Positions 21,901 to 30,496 of a DNA stretch of 64,000 nt are shown in pieces. Source of the DNA: Enoplolaimus lenunculus (Eukaryota > Nematoda > Enoplea > Enoplida > Thoracostomopsidae); the NCBI GenBank assembly GCA_030248215.1, contig JASANG010003934.1, forward strand, positions 124,001-188,000. The letters are read 5' to 3'. A program made the translations under genes and the position numbers. The notes under the pieces are model-generated. The model had not been told where the DNA came from. It saw nothing but the letters and a program-made list of their open reading frames with translations, and did not search any database. The first letter of the stretch is position 1, and every line of letters starts with the position of its first letter.

Positions 21901-23694
21901 GTTGGTGCTCTACAAGTGACAACGGGCGTTACGACTCGCATGGACGTCAGGAACACCGCATTGATTCGATACGCCGAGTCGGTGGAATTGGACAAAGAAA
22001 TGTTGCAATCAGTAAGATCGATACAAGGAGTTGAGAAGGCACAGGATGTAAGTCACGAACCTTGTGTTCCGGACTTGGACCAAGCCCAGGTTCGGAACAA
22101 TGACGGGGTTAGTGAATTATTTGTATTTGATGGTCCGTGGTTAGAAGATCAAATACGCGACGCACAAGTCAACGATAAACATTTCGGACCTTTAATGGAA
22201 TTTATCGAAACCGGTGATATATCACCGAGAGTAGATCCGTTAGTTAAGCAGTGGGTTCAGTTAAATGAAATGAAGTATAGCATTCATAAAGGTATTTTAC
22301 ACTGTGCCCGCCGCAAGTCTAGACCATCGAAGACTGAGCGTATGGATTTTCAAATCGCTGTACCGTTAGAATTACGAGAACCGTTAATGGAACAATACCA
22401 TACGTCAAAATACGGTGGCCATTTGTCATTCGATAAAGTCTTAGGGAAAATGCTGAGAAAATTTTTCTGGCCAACAATAAGTCAAGACCTTAAGAATTAT
22501 ATCGACAAATGCGTACCCTGCGCTCGTTTCAAGCCGGGCCCAAATCTACGGGGTCCACTACAACCGGTAACGGCAAGACAACCGTTCCACATGCTAGGAG
22601 TGGACGTAATCGGGCCGTTAACGAAATCTACGCGGGGTAAGAAATATATAGTATGCTTCGTAGATTATTTTACTAAATGGCCTGAAGCATACGCGACGCC
22701 GGATCAGACTGCAGAAACGATAGTTAATTTAATATTAGATCGTATCGTTCCGGCACATGGCGTCCCTAGGGTAATCGTGTCTGACCAGGGCCCTTGTTTC
22801 ATATCGGAGTTGTACAAGACCGAAATGGCAAAGTTGGGGGCCCGACTCTCATTCAGTACACCTTACCACCACCAAGCTAACGGCCTGGTGGAACGTTGGA
22901 ATCAGACGCTTATGCGGATGATCAAACCGTTAACCGAGTTAACACCTGATAAGTGGGACGAATTCATAAATCCGGTATTATTTGCATATCGCACTGCGGT
23001 GCATGCCTCAACCGGGCAAACACCATTCTTTCTAGTTCATGGTCGCGACCCGGATTTACCGGGTGAAAATTCGATTCATGCAATATTACATGCAACCGAT
23101 ACGGACAATCATACTAGAAAATTGATTCAAACACTCTCCCAAGCTTGGGAGCAGACAACTAAGCAAATTCAACTAGCACAGACAAAATACAAAAGCTATT
23201 TTGACAAACGTGCTAGAAATCGAGAGTTCGCCATTGGCGACCTAGTGATAATGAAAAAACGCGAGAAAATTGACGCGAAAAGAATAGCCAATAAATTCCA
23301 TCCGGAATTTGAAAAACTTTTTCGCGTATGTGAAATCCAAGGACCAAACCTAAAACTTCACTACCTTGGAGCAACACGCCGTGCGGATGCGTGGTATAAC
23401 AAAAGTTTAGTGAAGCATTTCGGTGGCTCCGCGGAAGATTACACGAATTACGAAAATAAGTTGCGATATAGGGAAGTAGACGCTAGCAAGGACGAAGACG
23501 CCGTGTGCGGCGTGTGTAAAGGTATGTATTCAGACGACGTTAAGAGCGGATTGGAAATCGATTGGATAGAATGTGATTTGTGTCTGCATTGGTACCATTT
23601 TCGCTGTGTGGGCTTATATGAGGAACCTGCACATGCGATATGGTACTGTCCGTCTTGTGAGAAAGCGGACAATAAGAGTCCTGAAACTGTCTAA
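15997..23694 (+). CDS. gag-pol: Gag-Pol polyprotein of the gypsy element, with C-terminal PHD finger
   Basis: One open frame of 2565 codons. Residues 1-720 are low-complexity, rich in Ser, Thr, Gln and Pro. About 730-890 is a retrotransposon capsid domain (YFPKYEGTDDFDAFYKRF). A CCHC zinc knuckle, CFNCGKEGHIARNC, is near residue 956. The aspartic protease has DSGAD near 1126. Reverse transcriptase has YLDD at about 1680, followed by RNase H (LYTDAS). Integrase has an HHCC zinc domain, then the acidic triad around LGVDVIGP, VSDQGP and HHQANGLVERWNQ. The last 55 or so residues (23507-23665) form a C4HC3 PHD-type zinc finger: CGVC, CDLC, WYHFRC, WYCPSC. Gypsy integrases often end in a chromodomain; a PHD finger there suggests histone-tail targeting (inference). 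Confidence 0.95.
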   Translation: MGGLKRTPVVRKGGRNVVSRRQQPMQGTNALSLATPSAAGNNVVPPAQPLIATSVAFNLVPGNAVASTSGLQQSSQQVVTAKDVPREHLAPSDTQIGVQAAGDLASSSLYESSALRRTHRKLRPGVGTLTGRRRVGVTPIRRRGSKSTNLAQISDLPRNVTRQMQLGARGNHPMIQLTPGGHAVMSQNTKSVQERGLIVPRQVGGSDSRINLPPNTRSSPYTRPDSASSVVIDLYDDVDNDLQQSYSQHDRYSSDIGKTRTTLSPVTTAPANSGLDDATQSNTLVTTAARADTVRLATELSDLMQSAVDSVEDGSASYEYGSEDTSKRTKQVGAELKNGQLESQEIPKPRTVSAVLQNLGLMGPHLAQRYPNGVGQMGDTKTGVGKNFGIADPKIEGITQTKRETVTGQSGPAVATLPREKSARNLSTYMTSSVGNSGVSCMMVRSQHNATQGQLSVYGSGNTTIPTTMPQPPVYPNTVSDPRQFAFPTIHHPYTAMPQSSYYPGPPVQYPYNSFMSYAGQSYPQPGPSTAGGMGSQSNFASHTMGLGGNQFTTPTVTGHQLLTQPNQNVGYTSQIFPQVQQQRETFLNSLTLEQRTAFLSLYPSEVNAAAASTSIAGAPTQVTWARGCQPALPTNSWGYPNAQLPFTPGWSMGNDRLVEGDRASVTDVQSNASRPPTPIGATTGDMIDNAHAWQMPSTGRVQPGMGNNAVMVPTSAGPTQIVVNMPEKDSYFPKYEGTDDFDAFYKRFDRCLRSAGIVDLPAKMKQFRKCLRKAADKHLQLLEEEAAIEPENFDWLINQFRDRFAEPDDLTTRIVNFQRMIQIGNIEEYADELLVYWKRYLEKRFADPKQAHDLLCQTFINNAKPEFKLRLQTGMTETFEELRFRAKKLQRLLANDMSDTTGQETRYKLYENKVNQKNNKSKMNRGHEGAKDKDDKKEHTDKDERSKQQGSPRTCFNCGKEGHIARNCRSPKKSDSDSKKNNSNNNKNKDSEKKSDTKREFEPCEFCNKTNHPARICFKNPDRKKADGKSKSKSNDERKGPRAESPRREATEAKRLTGRSGAVGGVLAQPSAVIIPPHHVRLPDGRNISAAVPTAYIATNRGTGVKPTGFNVEISINNLLVMGLLDSGADLTLMHKHLYDLYFSDIPLDTSHVIDCFGYEAAPAQKTLGCMNHSVTLGGVTKMVQIHVMPSMQSSLILGEDILTDFGVVLDYVRSTVTVHGTKVRSWKSRQVRDGGLLKLELIENIVSDANPDELKPDRPKEKDPIYVAPLRIIQRKRGKRSKQTKDNPDSDTVVNTTPSTSGTQTRTEARICRISYATHVPAMSTRVVQCEAPDGWHRNEAIMVEPLSGFKCRTTPDVALARTLTQVKNGLLSVPISNLTHEEVTIYPGTELGELGEIEYIKLVAPELETQTNIAMLENPEILGSQTRNGVVRHTDAAVINTVNKGDTRAARVSKFCEELRKDVRDNPGAGLPPDVDVSESKVSKGQLPLLKSMLSLNKDLFSREDEPLGTTDIVKHRIEVDPKTPIQQRNRRAAYARRQEISRHVRNMLKENVIQPSKSPWASPVVLVKKKDGTWRFCVDYRQVNDVTKKDSFPLPRIDETIDSLRGAKYFSTMDLQSGYWQIKMDERDIEKTAFICHEGLFEFKVMPFGLTNAPATFQRMMQMVFSGLLLEICLCYLDDVIVFSQTFAEHLYDLDVVFARLREAGLTLKGKKCSFAVTRVKFLGHIVSDGGIQPDPDKIEIIQKCPPPKTVTEVRSFLGLTGYYRQFVKDYGTLAHPLYELTHGKAKGLSITDRWDSKCNEAFEELKKRLTEAPILAYPDHTKPFILYTDASMNGIGFVLAQIGDDGLEHVIHYGSHNFTDTETRYAITEKECLAVVRAFCKFRPYLLGNHTTVITDHSALVQILNKIRPADALTPRLMRFALKLQEFEFTVLYKPGPKHVNADAMSRPPILQSTNEPSVEGGNVGALQVTTGVTTRMDVRNTALIRYAESVELDKEMLQSVRSIQGVEKAQDVSHEPCVPDLDQAQVRNNDGVSELFVFDGPWLEDQIRDAQVNDKHFGPLMEFIETGDISPRVDPLVKQWVQLNEMKYSIHKGILHCARRKSRPSKTERMDFQIAVPLELREPLMEQYHTSKYGGHLSFDKVLGKMLRKFFWPTISQDLKNYIDKCVPCARFKPGPNLRGPLQPVTARQPFHMLGVDVIGPLTKSTRGKKYIVCFVDYFTKWPEAYATPDQTAETIVNLILDRIVPAHGVPRVIVSDQGPCFISELYKTEMAKLGARLSFSTPYHHQANGLVERWNQTLMRMIKPLTELTPDKWDEFINPVLFAYRTAVHASTGQTPFFLVHGRDPDLPGENSIHAILHATDTDNHTRKLIQTLSQAWEQTTKQIQLAQTKYKSYFDKRARNREFAIGDLVIMKKREKIDAKRIANKFHPEFEKLFRVCEIQGPNLKLHYLGATRRADAWYNKSLVKHFGGSAEDYTNYENKLRYREVDASKDEDAVCGVCKGMYSDDVKSGLEIDWIECDLCLHWYHFRCVGLYEEPAHAIWYCPSCEKADNKSPETV

Positions 23695-23947
23695 CATAAT
23701 TATTTATGTTGTTATAGATCTCAGGCTATAAGGTGCTTTATTATTGCATATTATTATATTATTATCCTGCCATTTTGTCCGTGTCGTCAACATTCCAATA
23801 CATCAGCTTTATTCCTACTTCTCTTATTTTGCCTTATATTAGTTAATTGTTATTGTTTATCATTATAATATAAAGCAGCCGTATCGACCAATATCCCGAC
23901 CATTATTATGGTAATCTCCCCAATTTCAACGGCTTTGTGATCACGGA

Positions 23948-26900
23948 TTGACGCAGACCATGGACGCATTCGGTCCTTTGGAAGCGCCGTTTTTACCGTT
24001 CCCCGTGGGCACGCCTCCACGGGATGACAGACATCCGTGCCACTCTTTGCGGATGTGGGTTGTTCCCCATGCGCTTGGACGGCAGTGGGGATACCCACGC
24101 TATGTGGCAGTGATCTCCAATAGAGATCAAGTCAAAGAAGCCGTGAAGATTATCCGCGCTTCACGAACCAATATCCTGTCGTTGGATATTGAAGGCGTCA
24201 ACCTCGGCGAAGCTGACTTTGAGAAGTTTCGCGAGGCTGAGGCCAAACATCTCGCGAATCCGAGGGACGTCAAGCATCCGACGGAAACCCTTCGGATTTA
24301 TCCGGCTGGCTACAAATCGTACTGTCCGGACGATTTCTTGCGCGGTGAGCCACGCGGCGGAACCGCAGCAAGATGTCGCGCCCGTACCATTCAAATCGGT
24401 ACGACGGAAGGCGCGACGTTTTTAGTGGACGTTCAACCGTTCGGAAAGTCCTTCCCTCAGGAACTTTACGAACTCCTGAGGGACGAGAAATTCATCAAGC
24501 TATGGTGGGACCTCGGGGCAGACAAACGGATGTGGACGGCGTCGTATGGCGATGGATCACGAGACGGCGATCAACCGTTCGTCAATGATGCGAACACGTT
24601 GGATCTGCAGCGCTTGCACGACTTTTTCTATAGTTCCCGCAAGCTCCGCGCCTGTCTCATCGATTATTTCAACTACGACAAAGGCGAAACCCCGTTTGGC
24701 AAAGCGTTGATGGGGTACATTCGCAAGCAACCCCGCGGTAACATCGTTTTAGATCAAGAAGACTCGCATCTAATGAGTCTTATTGCATACGCGGGCGCTG
24801 ACGTTATGTTGGCGGATGTGGCGGTTGCGATGTTAGTCCGCCATAACAATTTGATTGTGGACAGATCTCGAGACACCGCGTGTTTTGAGCTCTACAGTCA
24901 AATTGTTAATCTGGGGCGAATTCAAAGGAAGGATTTGGCCTTAGATGTTAAAGAAGGTGCGGCAACGGAGTCGGTGTTCGACAACTACCGCGAACTAGAA
25001 GCCGAATGTCTCCGTACCTTCGAGGCTGCATTTAAACGGCTGGAAGGCGCGCGATATAAAAATCGCGTGAGCGTCTTCATCGTGGGGAATCAAAAGCCCC
25101 TGCCGATTGACTGCGCAGCCATGACAACGCGCGATTGTACCACGTCTCTGTGGCCCCGGGACCGAGCCCTGGAGTCACTGCAGGAGGCGTGGAACCAAGA
25201 AATCGCGTCTCAAGACTGGCGTACACGGCCGTTCGATCAGTGGCCAAAAGACATGCAAAACGAACTTCGCTGGCACTTTGGTGTCGCTCGTACGATCATC
25301 GAAACTGGTCGAGCTGCGAGACGTAGGCCTCCGCCTCCTAGGAGGAAGAAACGGATAAAGAGGCTACGACGCAACGAGCGTGGCCAACTCGAACCGGTGA
25401 CCGAGTCATCGTCCGAGTCGGAAGATGAAAACCCGGCCAGCGATCAACTCGAGCCGGGCGAATACAACGTGCCGATTTGGGACAGACCGGAAGGTTCGAA
25501 CGATTATTGGTCTACCGTCAATACGTTTCTTCATTATTGGGACGAAATGTACAAAATACAGCTCGAGCGCGATCAGCAAGCGGGGGAGCGAGTACCCCCT
25601 GCCGGACCTGTGAAGTCGTTAAGCGATTTGCCACCAACGTTTCAGTTGATGTTGGACGCTCCGACGCGACATTCGCATCGCGATATCACTCCGAAAAAGT
25701 TGACGTCTGATGCGGAGCAAGCCAAACCGCCGTTGTATCGTGACGAGCAAGGCAAATTCATTCGATCGAAGTCTACAACACGTCGGCCATCAAGTCGGTC
25801 AAGTACGCCAGCATCGAGGGAGCCGAGGCTTTCGACTTCGAAGTTTCGTACAGAAACGATTTTGTCGAGCGAGGAGTCCTCCGGGGGCGATGACTCAGAC
25901 ATCGTTATGCAAACCCCGGAGAAATCGAGAACTCCAAAGCCATCGACATCGAAGTCGGCAAGGAGGAAACGGCTCGAACAGCGGGTGCAGCAAGATCAAG
26001 AGCAACGGTCGTCGACAACTGACGATAACATTATCGATTTGCCCGGACGTGACGAAGTGGACCTGGAACCAATTCGTGTACCGAAGGAAGTTCAACAGCA
26101 AATGCGAATTCCACAAGTCAAATTGACACCGGTGACGGTAGTGAGAACAATCTCGTACGAGTCAATCAAGTCAGGTAAATCGGTGGTGGCGTCAAAACCA
26201 ACGACGACGAAGACAACACCCGCACCAACGTCGGTTTCGATGACCAAGTCGTCGAAGCCGGTGATGTCGACTGGGGTGCGAGCGTCGAGAGACGCAGTGC
26301 ACAAGTCGGCGCCGCCGTCTAAGGTGACCGAGTCACGAAAGACGGCGAAACCAGCGTCTACACAGGCGGAGCAGCGAAGTGTGCCGCGTACTTATGCGGA
26401 TGAGGCGCGCCCTTCGACTGCTCGCCCGGGTGTAGATTCGTTCGAGATGCTGCCCGGCACTTCGACGTGTAAGAAGGGGACGAAGAAGCGAAATGGCAAT
26501 CAAGAGAAATACCATCTGGAGTCCCCGTTGAAGGTTGCCGTGCAGCAAAGCGAGGCAAGTACAACGAGGCCTCAAAAGCAGACGTCAAGCAAAACGACCA
26601 CTGAAACAACAACGCAAACAGCAGGTCGTGGAAGAAAGATTCAGAAGGGCAAGGAAATCATTAAAGTCGGAGGTCGTGGCAAACCGGTACGTTCAGTGGT
26701 TGTGGTGCCTGGGCCTTCGCCTGGTATATTTTTAACATCTGATTCACCTCCGACATCGACGGTGCATACAACGCCGCGGATGACAAAGCCGGCAAGAAGC
26801 GTGTTTCCCGTACATGCAACGACGAAGGCGCAAGATCGCGGCGTCATTCATGTCGATTTGGACGAACCGATGCCGGGAGTGGACGAGTTTCCTGAACCTG

Positions 26901-27568
26901 TAGCAACTATAGCGGCTACAACACTTCCGTCCGGAGGAGTCTTTCCTGTCACGGTTTCGACGTCTGCTCCACCAGATGTACGGCAAGGTGTGCCGTCTGG
27001 TGGGGTGTTCCCTGTGTCGTCGACGTCAAGCTCAGTGGCGCTGTCGTTCACTGGTTCAATGGCAACGACGGCTACAACGTTTCGCACGGGGACTGTGTTT
27101 CCCGTGGCGACCACCACTTCCACGGTACCTAGTACCGGAATTGGTGTTGTTACAGGGGTTACACCAGCGTTCTCGCGACCTCTGCCGGCCACGGGCACGT
27201 CGCACTCGATGGCGGCTCAATCAGTATCTGACAAAACGTATACGATCGAAGGGTTGACGAGAATGGCAGCGGAGATGTCGTCAGCAACGAGGAAGGCAGC
27301 AACGGCAACAGCTGCAGGTCAACCCGTAGCGGGTGGAATTTACGAAGTTCCACGAGAACTACGTGACTGGGAGCGCCATCAAGAACAAGTTAGGCGTGAT
27401 ATAGAAAGACGCGGAGCGGTAGCGACTGAGTCGTCCGCTCAACAAGCGTTTTATACGCCTAGTCCGGTACTCTACCCGCAAACAGCAATTCCGTTGATTT
27501 CACCGGAAACACCGCCGATGATTGTGGAGTCGTTGTCGCCGTACATTACGCAAACGCAGCTTCAATAA
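23948..27568 (+). CDS. Second frame of the gypsy element: DEDDy 3'-5' exonuclease domain plus long disordered tail
   Basis: 1206 codons, starting about 250 bp after gag-pol. Residues 50-300 read as an RNase D-like DEDDy exonuclease: Exo I LSLDIEG (D80, E82), Exo II region WWDLGADKRMW (D192) with NTLDLQRL (D219), and Exo III YAGADVMLADVAVAML (Y281, D285). From about residue 460 the protein is Ser/Thr/Pro/Lys-rich and probably disordered, with repeated GGVFPV or TVFPV motifs near residues 995-1060. DEDDy-exonuclease extra frames have been reported, as I recall, in LTR retrotransposons of bdelloid rotifers. Role unknown. The domain call rests on motif order and spacing. Confidence 0.82.
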   Translation: MTQTMDAFGPLEAPFLPFPVGTPPRDDRHPCHSLRMWVVPHALGRQWGYPRYVAVISNRDQVKEAVKIIRASRTNILSLDIEGVNLGEADFEKFREAEAKHLANPRDVKHPTETLRIYPAGYKSYCPDDFLRGEPRGGTAARCRARTIQIGTTEGATFLVDVQPFGKSFPQELYELLRDEKFIKLWWDLGADKRMWTASYGDGSRDGDQPFVNDANTLDLQRLHDFFYSSRKLRACLIDYFNYDKGETPFGKALMGYIRKQPRGNIVLDQEDSHLMSLIAYAGADVMLADVAVAMLVRHNNLIVDRSRDTACFELYSQIVNLGRIQRKDLALDVKEGAATESVFDNYRELEAECLRTFEAAFKRLEGARYKNRVSVFIVGNQKPLPIDCAAMTTRDCTTSLWPRDRALESLQEAWNQEIASQDWRTRPFDQWPKDMQNELRWHFGVARTIIETGRAARRRPPPPRRKKRIKRLRRNERGQLEPVTESSSESEDENPASDQLEPGEYNVPIWDRPEGSNDYWSTVNTFLHYWDEMYKIQLERDQQAGERVPPAGPVKSLSDLPPTFQLMLDAPTRHSHRDITPKKLTSDAEQAKPPLYRDEQGKFIRSKSTTRRPSSRSSTPASREPRLSTSKFRTETILSSEESSGGDDSDIVMQTPEKSRTPKPSTSKSARRKRLEQRVQQDQEQRSSTTDDNIIDLPGRDEVDLEPIRVPKEVQQQMRIPQVKLTPVTVVRTISYESIKSGKSVVASKPTTTKTTPAPTSVSMTKSSKPVMSTGVRASRDAVHKSAPPSKVTESRKTAKPASTQAEQRSVPRTYADEARPSTARPGVDSFEMLPGTSTCKKGTKKRNGNQEKYHLESPLKVAVQQSEASTTRPQKQTSSKTTTETTTQTAGRGRKIQKGKEIIKVGGRGKPVRSVVVVPGPSPGIFLTSDSPPTSTVHTTPRMTKPARSVFPVHATTKAQDRGVIHVDLDEPMPGVDEFPEPVATIAATTLPSGGVFPVTVSTSAPPDVRQGVPSGGVFPVSSTSSSVALSFTGSMATTATTFRTGTVFPVATTTSTVPSTGIGVVTGVTPAFSRPLPATGTSHSMAAQSVSDKTYTIEGLTRMAAEMSSATRKAATATAAGQPVAGGIYEVPRELRDWERHQEQVRRDIERRGAVATESSAQQAFYTPSPVLYPQTAIPLISPETPPMIVESLSPYITQTQLQ

Positions 27569-27728
27569 GAACTCCGCAAAGTTCGAGAAGATTACGAAAA
27601 GGAGATTCGTGAGCAACGACAGGTGATTCGACAAAAAGATGCGATGAACGAGCGACTCATGGACGATTTGCGTGATATGATGCGGGCACTGACACGCCAA
27701 ATCAATCAGTCAGCGACGTCGTCAGCGG

Positions 27729-29573
27729 TTGATCTACCGGACAAACGTGGCGAAAAGGAGCCCAGCCCAAGAGCTGCGACTCGTTACTTCTGCGCCCGGC
27801 ACGCGGGTATCCGAAACCATCGTGACTGAGTCAACGTTGGTGGTACCGCCGGTGACGGTGCAGGCGCAACGAGAAGTAACAGTGGTGAGCACCGCTCCTG
27901 GCGTGCTGGTGTCCGAGGAACCAACATTTTCTCGGGCATTAGCAGTTCCGGATGGGGGAGAGCAGCGCGCAGTTGCTTGCAATCTCGTGTCGGCCGGGCA
28001 ACCGGGATCGACGGAGGCAGCGCAGCCTTCCCCTAAGGAAGCCGTCAGTGAGCGGAAGGATGCTCAAAAGGCCGGTACTGCAGCCGGAGAGTCTGTGGGT
28101 GACACAGAACAGTCAGCAGTGGACTCGCAGTCGGAGGATTGGGAGCCGAATGTGGTAGTCCTGCCTGATCAATGTCTGTTGAACGGTGGAGAACTCATGA
28201 GTAGATTTCCACAAAATTACGAATATCGGCTACATGCGTACTATTTCAATGTCAACGAGCGTGTGGCGCGCCCAGTTGGTCCGTTGACGGATACGCAACT
28301 GTCGGATATTCGAAGGTCTTGGACGTACGAATTCATAAGTCTGATTCGTTTTCGTCTATTGTCGAACGTGTCACTCGCGGTATATCTCGACTATCTCCGG
28401 TTTGTCGAGCGTGGAATACGATACGAGGTATTCAACCGGGCGCCGTACCTAACGCCGCTGCAGTATGACAACATTATACGTTGGTTTGCTATGGAGCTGC
28501 GGGATTGGGTACTGCGTCGTATTCCATGGCGCAGGCGGGCATTTGCGCAGGCACCGCGTGCCGCGTTCTTGCCAATTGGTCGTGCTTTGCTGGGTCAACA
28601 GTATGACGCAGTCAAAGACAAACGCGCCGCCGCCAAACGTGATGCTGTTATGGACAATGCATACACGGATGATGGTTATTGGCGAGCGCGTGACGAATTC
28701 GAGCGTGACAACGTGGCGTATATCACAGCGCATACGACAGCACCGAGTGATCCGCAAACAATGCAGATGCTGGGTGAGCTTACGGTTCGTTTGGACAGTA
28801 TGCGCAGACGCACGTTGAGGCAGTTGACAGGTGCGGACCGCGCTGCAATTCGCGATGCAGGCGACCGTTATAACCGTTCGTTGAAGCATGATGCGCCTAA
28901 TGATCACCGTTACTACAATCCACCTGCGAATCCGCATGATGAAGAATTCCTTCGATTTATGCGCAATTTCGGCGAAAACTTTCCACAGCAAGAAGCCGCG
29001 GAAGACAGTCGAATTCGGAAGTTTAGGAATTCAAGGATTGCGCAGATGGGCAAAGTTACGACGCGAGCGTATCATAGCGAAGATTCGGATGAATCGTTTG
29101 TTGGACCTGTTCAACGTGGGCCGACTCGCGCCGAGAAACGTATTGGTTCGATGGGAACCGATCATGAAAGTAGCTCCCAGGACTCAGACCGGGGAGTTAC
29201 TCGTCGACGGCGTCCGCGCGCAAAGATGTCGCGCTATTCTAGCAGCGGCGGACGAGGCGATCGGTACCCAGTACCGAAAGCCAGGACAGCGACATCACGA
29301 GATCGTCATGCTAGAGGCGATCGAGGGCCGGTTCACCAGCGGCTTGACTACGGTGCTGCGCGTCGTGTTCGGGAACCGCCAGATGAACCGAGCCCAGATG
29401 ACGACCAGCGTGATCGCTCCGATCGTGGGGAGCGTGAGCCATCTCACGACTTTTGGGGTCGTGAACAACGTCGCAACGATCGTGATCAACGGCGTGAAGA
29501 CCGCGGCAAAACGTTCAAAGGTAGTTACTACTACAAAGGCCGAAAGGATCGCGATCGGGATCGACGAAACTGA
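27729..29573 (+). CDS. Third frame of the gypsy element, unknown protein
   Basis: 614 codons in a different frame from the second; the true start is not certain. The N-terminal third is low-complexity. Residues 140-400 look folded and helical, with aromatic and Arg-rich segments (YEYRLHAYYFNVNERVARP, WRRRAFAQAPRAAFLP). The C-terminal 150 residues are strongly basic and acidic (RDRHARGDRG, RRNDRDQRREDRG, KGRKDRDRDRRN), typical of nucleic-acid binding. No signal peptide or membrane segment supports an envelope protein. I do not recognise the family. A short region just before it in another frame could form a coiled coil. Confidence 0.6.
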   Translation: MIYRTNVAKRSPAQELRLVTSAPGTRVSETIVTESTLVVPPVTVQAQREVTVVSTAPGVLVSEEPTFSRALAVPDGGEQRAVACNLVSAGQPGSTEAAQPSPKEAVSERKDAQKAGTAAGESVGDTEQSAVDSQSEDWEPNVVVLPDQCLLNGGELMSRFPQNYEYRLHAYYFNVNERVARPVGPLTDTQLSDIRRSWTYEFISLIRFRLLSNVSLAVYLDYLRFVERGIRYEVFNRAPYLTPLQYDNIIRWFAMELRDWVLRRIPWRRRAFAQAPRAAFLPIGRALLGQQYDAVKDKRAAAKRDAVMDNAYTDDGYWRARDEFERDNVAYITAHTTAPSDPQTMQMLGELTVRLDSMRRRTLRQLTGADRAAIRDAGDRYNRSLKHDAPNDHRYYNPPANPHDEEFLRFMRNFGENFPQQEAAEDSRIRKFRNSRIAQMGKVTTRAYHSEDSDESFVGPVQRGPTRAEKRIGSMGTDHESSSQDSDRGVTRRRRPRAKMSRYSSSGGRGDRYPVPKARTATSRDRHARGDRGPVHQRLDYGAARRVREPPDEPSPDDDQRDRSDRGEREPSHDFWGREQRRNDRDQRREDRGKTFKGSYYYKGRKDRDRDRRN

Positions 29574-29794
29574 TCTGCAAGTTATCAAAGATTTGAAGTT
29601 GAAGCTTTAAAAACAATGTCTTGAAATTGCAGATCGTGTATATAATGTATATATGTTCATTAATTTACTTGTGGACTTGCCAAGATACTACTTGTCATTT
29701 ATGAGCTCACTTAAATGCTGGTCGTTGTGCCTTTATTTCATATTATAACTGTATGCATAACATTGTCATTTATATTAACTGCTTGGCAGTGGAG

Positions 29795-30496
29795 GCCAAG
29801 AAAGGAAATAGAGGGGATGTGAGCGGTTGCTACCGCTGATGCCTAAACGGTAAAGACATAACCGTGTAATGAAACGTAGACGGGTAATGACATACCCGTG
29901 GACTTAGGCTATTTTTCGGATAGTTACCTCAGCAGACAAAAACTGGTTTTCCTCTTTGGGAGGAAAATCTGGGAGAAAATGAAAGAGAAGATAAATAATA
30001 ATTTCCATCTGGATTAAGAACCAGTTTTTAAGCGAAAATTATTGTAAGAGCAAAATAGCAGGTATTTTGCTCGGAAGAACTTGTTTGATCCTAGATTGGA
30101 ATTCTCATGTATTCTGTTGGTTATTGATGCCATTCAGCCTGTACTTTGTGTTGTTCTGTTGCGGTAGCGATTTTCCGAGAGCTTAGAATGAATTCAGATA
30201 TTTCTGAACTGTTTTCTATCTAGGATATTACTGTTGCGTTAGTTTTCTTTTGGAATTGAGATTTGATTTCCATTTAGTTTTCTATTTAGTTTTCAATCAT
30301 TAGTATTGAAAACTAATCGTATTGGTACTCGTAAGTTGTGTTCTTACTTGTTCGTATTAGCATGTTATCTTACTTGTTATTAAAACTTAACTCTAGTTTT
30401 GTTTATTAGCGAGTTCGACGGGCTTCTGAGTTCTAAATCGGAGATCGAAACCCCTGTTAAGGCTGGAATTGGATGAACTCGCCCAGTCCCCTAACA
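29795..30496 (+). repeat. Polypurine tract and right LTR of the gypsy element
   Basis: The purine-rich AAGAAAGGAAATAGAGGGGA ends at 29817 and is followed by the LTR start TGTGAGCGG at 29818. The LTR runs to CCCCTAACA at 30496, about 679 bp with TG...CA ends. The last 236 bp match the left LTR. Confidence 0.82.

Larger units (their letters stand above)
14840..30496 (+). mobile_element. Giant Ty3/gypsy LTR retrotransposon with three long frames
   Basis: LTR-flanked element of about 15.6 kb. Order: left LTR (recognisable from about 14840 to 15127), roughly 870-bp leader, gag-pol frame, a DEDDy-exonuclease frame, a third frame of unknown kind, purine-rich tract, right LTR (29818-30496, TGT to ACA). 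Gag-pol order is capsid, zinc knuckle, protease, RT, RNase H, integrase: the Ty3/gypsy (Metaviridae) order. The LTRs differ at roughly 15 of about 230 comparable positions by hand count, so it is neither brand new nor ancient. It looks nearly whole, with about one break. Frames are richer in G+C than the host genes around them. Confidence 0.93.

Noticed and set aside
28465-28991. Alternative frames inside the third retroelement frame
   Set aside because: Composition is typical of out-of-frame reading of a coding region; the 614-codon frame is the better candidate.
27729-29573. Envelope gene of the LTR element
   Set aside because: No signal peptide, membrane anchor or fusion-peptide-like segment; strongly charged tail.
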